Shown piece by piece: positions 55,960 to 64,000 of a DNA stretch of 64,000 bases. Source of the DNA: Porites lobata (taxonomy: Eukaryota; Cnidaria; Anthozoa; Scleractinia; Poritidae); contig CALNXK010000036.1 of assembly GCA_942486035.1 (NCBI GenBank), positions 2,802,501 through 2,866,500 on the forward strand, written 5' to 3'. The first letter of the stretch is position 1. Each line of letters opens with the position of its first letter. The translations under genes were made by a program, and so were the position numbers. Below the pieces are notes generated by a model. It saw nothing but the letters and a program-made list of their open reading frames with translations, was not told where the DNA came from and did not search any database.

Positions 55960-56717
55960 CTGTTTCTACCTTTAACCTTACGCGCCTTCGCTTAACAACT
56001 AGTGGCGACATCAGCCCGAACCCTGGTCCACCCATCACGTCCTTTACAACAAATAGTCGAGCCGTTCAACATCGAAGCCATTATCATAGCGACTGTTCCA
56101 ACCTTGTGCAGATCAGTTGTGTATCAGATCTCCATTTGAGAACATCGGCCACTCATCTGACTGTGTGCACGCTGAATGCTCGCCCTATTGCGAACAAATC
56201 TGCACTGTTTGTCGATTATATCAACGACTGCAAGGCAGACTTATGTGCAATAACTGAAACCTGGTTGTCGGACCAAGACTCTGCAGTTTGTAACGAGACA
56301 ACTCCACCTAGTTACAAACTGTTCCACTGCCTTAGAAGTGATCGTAGAGGCGGTGGTACGGCCCTTTTATTTAGGGATAACATTAATGTTTGCAAGCTTG
56401 AATCTGGCTCAAGGAATTCCTTTGAATTGTCTGAGTATCTCGTCTGCACTGGCTCCTTACGCATTCAACTTGTAATTATTTATCGACCGCCGTATTCTAC
56501 TAATCATCCTGTGACTGTCAACAGTTTTATTGATGAATTTTCAGAATACCTGGAATCTGTTATACTATGTAATGATCTCCTCTGTCTAACTGGCGATTTT
56601 AACATCCATGTTGATGGTCACAATGATCCAGCTGCTGGTCGTTTCTTGCATTTATTGGAGTCAATGTCGTTAACTCAACATGTGGCGAACCAACCCATGA
56701 ACATGGCCAAACACTAG
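55960..56717 (+). pseudogene. 2A-like leader and APE endonuclease of the L2-like element
   Basis: One open frame joins LRLTTSGDISPNPGPPIT (55989-56042) to the endonuclease. The core D-I-S-P-N-P-G-P fits the 2A pattern except that Ser replaces Glu. Endonuclease motifs: NARPIANKS, ITETWLS (catalytic Glu), RRGGGTALLF, IYRPPYS, GDFNIHVDGH. The last region (LDMVITRES and FSDHLALLF, near 56717-56810) is in another frame after a 1-nt shift. A nick-making enzyme for target-primed reverse transcription in active relatives. Confidence 0.78.
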
Positions 56718-57302
56718 ATATGGTAATTACTCGAGAGTCAGACAACCTTATTTGCGGTCGATCCGCGCCTGACATCTTGTTTTCAGACCATCTAGCACTA
56801 CTATTTAAATTTAAAACAGCTCGACCACCTCTCAAAGTTGGCCGTGTCTCATTTAGGAAGCTGTGATCAGTTGATAGGGATGCATTTATGGATGAAATTC
56901 GTAATAGCGAACTTTTCCAAGTGGATACCGATGATCCTGATGAGCTTGCTACTAGCTTATATGACAATACATTGCTTTCCCTACTGGATCGCCATGATCC
57001 CGTTAAGCATAAGAATACTACTAGTCGACCATGTGTTCCATGGATGAAAGACGAAATTAAATTGGCTAAACGACAAAGGAGGAAAGCTGAAAGGAAATGG
57101 AGAGCTTTTAAAGCACGCATCGATTTACTGTCTTACCGTACTATGAGAAATCGTGTGACGTTTCTGAGTAACAAGGCTCGTAGTGACTATTATACAAACT
57201 TCATAACTGAGAACAGCACAGACCAGAGGAGGTTAGAGAAACAAGTCCATGCTAAATTTATCGAAAGGTTCTGGCCTTCCATAATCTACGAATGATTATC
57301 AG

Positions 57303-58016
57303 TTGGCTAATGATTTTGGAAAATTCTTCGCCCAAAAAATTGCTGATATCAGGTCTGTTAATTCAAACCAGATCTGCCTTCATATCAACGCAACTAGTAC
57401 TGTGACTGCTTCCTGTTTTTCAGAATTGAATCTGTTGTCCGAATCAGAGGTGTTTGATCAAACCACAGCTTCGTCTAACAAGTCTTTTTCTCTTGATCCT
57501 ATTCGAACCAAGCTTCTTAATGAGTGCGTCGATGTGCTACTGCCTACGATCACCAAAATAATTAATCTTTCGCTTGATTCTGGTTATTTTCCGCGCACCT
57601 GGAAGTGTCCTCTGATGCGGCCGCTGCTGAAAAAGGATGGATTACCCCCTGTCTTTAAGAACTTCAGACCAGTGAGTAATTTGGCATTTATCTCAAAGCT
57701 AGTTGAGACTGTGGTTGCCAAGCAACTACAACATTATTTAAATTGTAACAATCTGTTCCCAGTGTTCTTATCAGCTTATCGACAAAACCACAGCACAGAA
57801 ACTGCACTGCTTAAGGTTGTGAATGACATTCTCTTGAACATGAACAATCGGTTTGTTACTTTGCTAATTCTGCTCGACTTGAGTGCTGCCTTTGATATAG
57901 TCAATCCCGACACCATACTACGTCGACTTGAATACTCATTTGGTATACAGGGAAAAGCCCTCTCCTGGTTTGCATCTTATTTGTCTGGAAGAACCCAGCG
58001 GATAATGATCAAATAG
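57303..58016 (+). pseudogene. Reverse transcriptase of the L2-like element
   Basis: Open for 237 codons: FSLDPIRTKLLNECVDVLLP, LKKDGLPPVFKNFRPVSNLA, LLILLDLSAAFDIVNPDTIL, GKALSWFASYLSGRTQR, then TAG. After it, VPQGSCL is followed directly by FEII: about eleven codons including the usual G-P-L-L-F are missing. The CYADDSQVYIS catalytic box at 58110-58142 is intact in 58098-58415. Confidence 0.83.
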
Positions 58017-58392
58017 TTACTATCTAAACCTTTTAAATTAGAATGCAGCGTACCTCAAGGTTCCTGTCTTTTTGAGATAATTTAATATCATCTGCCCATG
58101 ATTCATTGTTACGCTGATGATTCACAAGTTTACATCTCATTTAGTCCGAACGACAGAGCTGAACAACTTGTTGTGGTGAGGAATATGGAAGACTGCATCA
58201 GAGACATCCGTTTTTGGATGTTGAATAATGATCTTAAATTTAATGACGACAAGACTGAATTCCTCATCATTGGTTCATCACAACAGCTGGAAAATCTAGA
58301 TAATATCAGTATACGTGTGGGTGACTCAGATATTCATCCCGTGCCATTCGCAAGAAATCTTGGTTGTTGGTTTGATTCTAGGCTAGGCCTAC

Positions 58393-58515
58393 TCTGGGAC
58401 CTTAAGTCGCCGTAATTTTAGGCGACTTAAGGAAAATTTGGTCAAAATGTTGAGCGACTTAAGGCGATTTAAGGCGACTTTAGGCGACTTAAGGAGAAAA
58501 AGGTGACATTTAGGT
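58393..58515. repeat. GGCGACTTAAG(G) short tandem array
   Basis: About seven imperfect copies of GGCGACTTAAGG, one in reverse orientation at the left edge (CCTTAAGTCGCC, 58400-58411), at the truncation point of the L2-like element. Confidence 0.8.
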
Positions 58516-58727
58516 GAGTTACATATTAGTGAATATGTTGCAGTGAATTTTTTATTTCCATTAACTTTTGGTTTTCCTTTGTTTTAAATTCATTAGCATA
58601 CATGATGATACCCAGAAACGATGGAAAAAATAAAAATTAACTGAAATAAAAATTAACAGTACTACAACACATACAAAATCACAATCTACTGATAACACTG
58701 CCTCTCTAGGGACACAATGTTGTAGCA

Positions 58728-61700
58728 TAATAGTCCAGGGCCATGTGTCCGAAAAATCGTTCTCGTGGGCATTTCATGAACATTGAAGTTTCTTTGCAGA
58801 AACTTATAGTTTAAATGGTGCTGAATCGAAAAAAAGTTGTCTGCAATTTTTCCAGGGCCATTTAGGCCTGTTTTATGCAAATTAGATATGACGTCATTAT
58901 ATAGCTGATGAATGACAACAAAATGCCTTCAGTTTGATTCGCGACTTTGTGAATCAAATATAATAATGCATTTACAACTGCAGTTTACATCACATTTTGA
59001 CTGTTTCAAGGAATGAACGAATGGACCACATATTTAAAGAAAGATACACGGGTTGTCATTTCAGAAACGTCTTTTCTTTTCTCCAGATATTTACTACATC
59101 TTTTAATGAATCCCCTTTGAATTTACGAGTCCAGTTCTCCAGCTTTTTAAAGTTCTCTTTCTGTTCTCTGCCGATTTTTAAACACCAGAAAATACATGGT
59201 ATAATCCTGTCTGAGTCCAGCTAGAAAAGGCATGCGTTTGATGGTCTCCCCGTGGTTTAAAACTCAACACCTTATTTGTTTTCAGGTTATTCTTCCTCTC
59301 TTATTTGATTTTAGTGTGCGAAGGCATATTTACCTGACGACTACTACTGTGTATGCAATTTATCTGGAGAAAACCCCAAGATTATGGAGTTTTATTTATT
59401 TATTATTATCAATTTGCCGCATTAAAACAATACATTCATTAATAAAATTAAATGGGTGTATACTATGTTTAGGAAGGTCCCACACTTAGACGACCTGGTT
59501 TCCTGAATCGGCGAGATGCACATGATCATGCACGATGACCTCTTAACGCACCCTTAGGGCATCAATCGAGGGCAGTTGCTTTTACGAAGAATGGATAGCG
59601 GCGGGGATATGGCTCAAATACAATGCGATAGATTCTTGAAGGGGAACGTATGAAGCGTACTCAGACCTCACATCATAACAGACTCTGCTCTAAGTGATTT
59701 GCATATGGAGGCGTTTTTGGCGAGCAAAGCCGATTACACAAGTGTAATCCTAGCATCTTTTGCAATGAACATCATCTGCCAGCAAGGTCGATAAAGTGAG
59801 CGAGGGACGGAACACAACTCAAAGACTTTTTAATCGCAATGGAAACCGACGGGCTTCGAGAGAGGCTTTTGTGATTTGAAAAGGTCATGGAGTTTCCGTG
59901 TTACTACTAACTCAAGTTTGCACAGGACTACATGACGTTTGTGATGTGTAAGACTGGAATCTTCACCTTGAGTCCCTCAAGGCTTTTGCACGGTATTTCT
60001 TTGCTCAAGGCAGGCTGAGTTTTGCACGAATGGTGCCACTATATACATCTAGCGCAGATGCACAGGTTTAAGATCGATGATCCCGATATTTGCCTTAAAT
60101 TCATGCAAAGAAACTTTTGTATAACCAAGAAGGAGCGCCCATTCTGTGCAATTGGTCCGGACCATGCTATAGAACACGTCAACAAGTTCGGGGAGGACAC
60201 AGCAACCAACAGCTATGGGAAGATGGTTCCTTGAGGCCCCAGAACTGAGTCGACTTGCGGCGCAAGCTGAGGAAATGGTGGGATTACAAAGAGCTCCATC
60301 ATCACACCATCATGATTTAAGCGATGTGCTAACAAAGCGCTATAAAGAGAATATACAGAAGCTTAAAGATGTGCTTTAAGTGAGTGACCCTTTCGCGACA
60401 GAAAGTCATCTGGTGAACATCATCACAAAAGCAGTTATGCTATATTACATCAAGGAGGGAGTGCTAATGCAAAATGACATCGGTCAGGCGTATTTTGGCA
60501 CATTAGTTTGTTCAAGCAAAAATCGTCGAGGCCCCAAGCAAAAGGTACATCTCAAGTCATGGAAGTTTGTTTGGCAAACAAAGAAAAACAAAACAACTAG
60601 TGGAATCGCACCCTTAAAGGATGAGAGAGCTCTCTTCACAGGTTTCTTAGTTGTGATTCTCTCAAGGCCTGATCTTCACATGGAAGATACCATAAGCACT
60701 TTTAAGTTAGCTGAGTTTCCGAGTACACCCTTCTCCTCTGATGGTAGTTTGCTACACTGAATTGCCAAGAGCAAGCTGATTAACATCCTAGAAGGCCTTC
60801 TACCTCATCAGTAGCCACAAACGCCTACAGTACAACCTCGCTCTCCAGACCCTTTCAGTACGCGTTTAGTAATTTTTTATGCCATTGCAGCAGTTCAGTC
60901 ACTGGGAACGCCATCGTGGGTAAGAAACAAGCGTGACCTAGGAAGCCATTTCATAGAAGTCGTTGATGCTAAGACTAATGTTTCCACCTAGGTTCATTTG
61001 TATTTGACCACTACTAGATCCCCTACTCCGTAAGGGAAGTAACGCGCCAGTTTAACGACTGGTTACAAACAGAGCAGGGATATACAATGATTACTGTCGA
61101 TGATGTTATTGACAAAACAACTATGAAAGATCTTTTGAACTGGAACCAGAATAAGGAGGCACTGGCTATAATCCTTGCAACAAAACTCATCGAGTGCAAG
61201 AAAGACTCGCAGATGATGTATGTAGTAAATTCTAAAGGTGACTGCATGACATCTAATACTGTACTGCATGGTCTAGACACCACAAAGAGAGGAGAAACGT
61301 CCACATTCATTTAAAGCCAAGATACAGATGTACTCGTTCTGACGCTCTGGACTTAGAAGAGACTTTGTCTGGATACTACATTGACTGCAGAGACAGAACG
61401 AAAAGGAAGAAGTACTCCACTAGGACAACTCTACGAGGTGGTCGAAGAAGACCTCGCAAAAGTTTTACCTGGCTTTCACGCTTTTTCAGGATGTGATCAG
61501 ACAGGCACCATCAGTGGAAAAAGCAAAGTGTGTTTTTCGAATAATCTAAAGAAAGCCAAACGACCGATGCTCGATACCTTCTCTAGCCTAGGAAACAGCG
61601 ACACCATCCCAGATGATATGTACATAAAGCTAAAGCGCTTCGTCTGCCAGTTGTACATCCCATCGACACAGCTGAGAGAGCCCTAGGAGAGGTCATATTC

Positions 61701-62410
61701 TTTCTTTATAGCAACACACACTAAGTAGATAAACTGCTACACCCTGCTAAAGCAGCCGTACACAAGATGACAAAATGAGCTAATCTCGTTGTATTGGTAT
61801 CGAAGTCTTGCGACAACCCAATACTAGCATTCCTAGCCTAACGTTACACGAATGGCAACAAGATGGGGATGCAGCCTGTTCCAACCACACTCCCTACCAG
61901 CACCTTATCCAGGTGATCCAGTGTCGATGAAATTCGCATGCTTCACAATGAGCTGTACGTGCAGGAAGCACAACCTCTAATGAACAGATATGCCTGGTTC
62001 ATGTAAAGTGAAACTTACGAACAGAAACTTTAACACTGACACAGTTAAGCATGTTAGAACGGATAACAGTGACGATGAGGACCTTCAAATCTAGTCTCAT
62101 CAGCTAAGAATTCTAAATTTTCGGAAAAGGCATTATAGAGGCTTTATATGATAGAACAGACTTAAAAGCGTGCTTGTGCACAGTTTCTTTTGGATTATGT
62201 GAGCGATTTCGGCTATGTATAACAAAGCCAGACTTGAGTACCCTGTGTTTTAGGGGTATAAATGTAATTTGCATAAATTAATCTTACATGACTTCGAAAA
62301 AATTGCAGACAACTTTCTTACGATTTAACACCTCTTAAACTTTAGATTTCTTTCAAGAAACTAAAATGTTCATGAAATGCCCACGGGATTACACATGGCC
62401 CCGGACTATA
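58728..62410 (+). mobile_element. 3.7-kb DNA element with ~170-bp terminal inverted repeats
   Basis: Left end (A/T)TAGTCCAGGGCCATGTGT and right end reverse-complemented the same with Gs for As; both continue through GTGGGCATTTCATGAACATT, a TTGTCTGCAATTTTT segment and TTTATGCAAATTA. The copies of the terminal repeat have diverged by indels. A TAA at both edges may be a 3-bp target duplication (as in PIF/Harbinger), but it cannot be proven. Contains one long decayed gene on the + strand. Confidence 0.72.
59480..62100 (+). pseudogene. Decayed multidomain protein with PIN-like and cysteine-rich parts
   Basis: A run of fragments in several frames that I recognise as one large protein seen many times in cnidarian genomes. 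In order: a start region near 59500-59900 (SDLHMEAFLASKADYTSVIL), PFCAIGPDHAIEHVNKFGED (60022-60234), 60380-60760 (WKFVWQTKKNKTTSGIAPLK), 61087-61314 (DLLNWNQNKEALAIILATKL), then DTDVLVL (61321-61341) and LPGFHAFSGCDQTGTISGKS (61381-61686), the acidic motifs of a PIN/FEN-like nuclease fold, and a cysteine-rich C-terminus with CTCRKHNL near 61957. At least ten stops or shifts. Its place between inverted repeats suggests it belongs to the element, but whether it is the transposase is unknown. Confidence 0.55.
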
Positions 62411-62997
62411 AGTTAATTCACTCTTGAAGACATCTACATTAGTCTTCCAAATTTTCAACAATCTCAGCTACTTAATATTTTGAACATTATATATCAAGGT
62501 GGCTTGTGTTGCAGGTGTATTCTAACCCTGGTTAGTAACATTTACGAAGCAGCACTAATATCCTTGTTCTGGGAGTTTCCGTTCAATATGATTGGCAGAT
62601 GGACAATGGCATTTTTAACAGTCCAGTCCAGGCATGTACTCAAATCTTGATACACACACGGGAGGCCCAGAACTAGGATTTTGCCGCTGTTTTGCAGATG
62701 GACTTAACCCAGACGTTAGTTCCATCTGTGGCACAGGCTAATATCAAGAGTGTTGGCTTAGTATTACATTAGCAGAGACAAAATCTGAGTCAGAAGCAAC
62801 CAAAAGGGTAAATTTTCTCTTGGTCTTTAAATGCACTACTTTACAATATAAGGGACAAAAAATCAATGGTTCCTGCATTTCTTTTTCCAAAAAAACCCCC
62901 TACAATTAGAGTATTTCAATACATCACCTGTAAAATACTGTAAGCTGGTTTGTAGCAAAAACTTTATATTTTTTTTAAAAACATCTTAAAATCACTT
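62411..62997. other. Unassigned sequence
   Basis: No gene or repeat recognised. Confidence 0.4.
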
Positions 62998-63421
62998 ATC
63001 GATAGCCCACATTATGGAAACGACGATCCCCATTGTATGTCTTGGCAGTTGCTCTGGCAATGTTTGTCCCCGCACGTTTGGCTAAGAGGTTGTTTTTCCA
63101 ATTGAATTCAAAATATAAAGTTGGTAGTTCTCGCCGTATATATATTGCTCCTTTTCTGTCTCAGTCGAACAAAACACCTCCAAATACTTGCTTCGCTAGT
63201 GAACCGTACTCTCTTTCCCTTTGGAAATTTTCCGGTCGGGTTGATTTCATGAGTGCATTTATGTACCAGCAGAAACAACTAAGCTTAGCTTCAACCAACC
63301 TCGCTCTGTTCCACGCTGCAGCGTCTACGCTCTCAGCACAAAAGGAAGCATCATGCGTCATGTTTAAACCGATGGCAGTACCAAGTGTAAAAATTTCCAT
63401 TATTATCGCAGAAATTTCCAT
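62998..63421 (-). pseudogene. Minus-strand ORF with a single internal stop
   Basis: Frame from ATG at 63421: EISAIIMEIFTLGTAIGLNM, NALMKSTRPENFQRERE, VFGGVLFD, TGA (about 63161), then continuing in the same frame DRKGAIYIRRELPTLYFEF and NLLAKRAGTNIARATAKTYN to TAA at about 62998. About 141 codons with one stop. The Arg/Lys-rich C-terminal half resembles repeat proteins I have seen in corals, but I cannot name it. An antisense open frame overlaps it. Confidence 0.33.
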
Positions 63422-63429
63422 TTAAAAGG

Positions 63430-64000
63430 AGATCTTCAAACGAAAACGCCACGTACAATTGACAACAGCAAGAGCACATTCTATCCACATTTTGCTTCTC
63501 CCAGAATTACACTGCAGCCGCAAGCTAATTTCCATTGTTTCTCGGTCCCGCCCTCTCCCCGCCTCCAGACCAGTTGGTCAAGTGATCAAAACACAATACT
63601 TTCTGGGCGGCCATAACGTGGAGGAAAGAACAGTATTATTTCGCTTTTCTACGTTCTTCATCAGTAATGGTCGATTACATCAAATCGTTTGACAGGGAGC
63701 AATCACGACAACCTAAACAAAGCGCAGTTTTACGAACCTTGGATGTACAAAGCTTGAATTTCTGTCTGGAAGGGAAGACCTAAAGAGACGACTGTACAAG
63801 CTAAGCTAACTGGTCAAGTTTATAAGAGTGATTGTGTTTCTGTCAATGATAGATGGATATAATTCGACGGTAAATACAGATCAGAGGTTGTGTGCTGGAG
63901 AAAAAACTTATCATTAGTTGCTCTTAAAATCTGAGTCGGTAATTTACATGGACACTTTTTTCGATAGACCTTTAGGCTTGTATTAACTACCAGAAAATAG
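63430..64000. other. Unassigned sequence at window end
   Basis: No supported feature. Open frame at 63459-63692 is featureless. Confidence 0.4.

Larger units (their letters stand above)
55673..58415 (+). mobile_element. L2-like non-LTR retrotransposon with 2A-like motif, 3' truncated
   Basis: 5' region (55673-55990), a 2A-like motif at 56007-56030, APE-type endonuclease (56106-56830), linker (56888-57295), RT (57303-58160) and the start of the C-terminal part (to 58415). Frames shift at about 56715, 57290 and the RT has a stop at 58014 and a small deletion near 58066. It ends abruptly at 58415 and has no tail, so the 3' end is lost. It inserted at the end of the A5 cytoplasmic exon. Confidence 0.85.

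Noticed and set aside
63033..63425. 130-codon plus-strand ORF
   Set aside because: Overlaps the minus-strand frame at 62998-63421, which has the more protein-like, charged composition; at most one is real.
1..64000. CRISPR arrays, operons, ribosome binding sites
   Set aside because: The window is clearly eukaryotic: spliced exons, poly(A)-type repeat tails and retrotransposons throughout. The repeats are not regularly spaced.

Overview
This is eukaryotic, repeat-saturated, intron-rich DNA from an animal. I see no prokaryotic gene organisation, rRNA, tRNA or CRISPR array. The mix of CR1/L2-, RTE- and Tx1-like non-LTR elements, Penelope-like (GIY-YIG) fragments, a Gypsy element, many short foldback elements and several interspersed repeats that I recognise as typical of cnidarians suggests a stony coral (Hexacorallia). 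That assignment is inference from remembered repeat families, not from a marker gene.

The host signal is a set of duplicated exons, all on the + strand. Eight leucine-rich-repeat (LRR) exons of exactly 72 nt each carry good AG...GTAAG(T) splice signals and lie in phase 2-2 introns: one of type C (165), two of type B (9708, 43943) and five of type A (15449, 24864, 33480, 47740, 54169). Three type A units are followed by a 96-nt-type transmembrane exon (18138, 34764, 55296) and an exon for a basic, then acidic, cytoplasmic segment (18350, 34934, 55544). The phases match, so the TM and cytoplasmic exons join in frame. Each TM/cytoplasmic pair carries a different lesion: a nonsense codon, a deletion or a 1-nt frameshift. 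No LRR N-cap, LRR C-cap or first exon is visible, so the window is either the inside of a very large LRR-receptor locus or a decaying tandem exon cluster.

Layout: 0-5.3 kb, LRR exon C, a degenerate ORF and a long interspersed repeat. 5.9-9.35 kb, an acidic ORF cut by a young minus-strand CR1-like element, plus another CR1-like 3' end. 9.4-13.3 kb, LRR unit B1 and a nest (DNA element inside a Penelope-like element inside a CR1-like element). 14.7-24.2 kb, A1 unit with TM/cytoplasmic exons, then a Tx1-like fragment split by a 4.4-kb inverted-repeat transposon flanked by TTAA. 24.2-32.7 kb, A2 unit, CR1-like element with a 2A-like motif, ATGT microsatellites, a 1.9-kb TTAA-flanked foldback element and the second Tx1 copy. 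32.8-35.2 kb, A3 unit. 35.3-41.1 kb, a nest of repeats including a DNA element coding for a HIRAN-like domain. 41.2-42.0 kb, unusual low-complexity arrays. 43.7-46.9 kb, B2 unit with an RTE-like insertion that itself holds a solo LTR. 47.0-53.4 kb, A4 unit, a Gypsy element truncated inside its integrase and the third Tx1 copy. 53.4-55.7 kb, A5 unit. 55.7-58.4 kb, an L2-like element with a second 2A-like motif. 58.7-62.4 kb, a DNA element with ~170-bp terminal inverted repeats and a decayed PIN-like/cysteine-rich ORF. The last 1.6 kb is mostly unassigned.

Because the Tx1 fragments share internal breakpoints and always sit next to a type A unit, [A LRR - TM - cytoplasmic - Tx1] was probably duplicated as a block, after which independent transposons landed in each copy. 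These copies act as empty sites and let several insertions be placed to the base.
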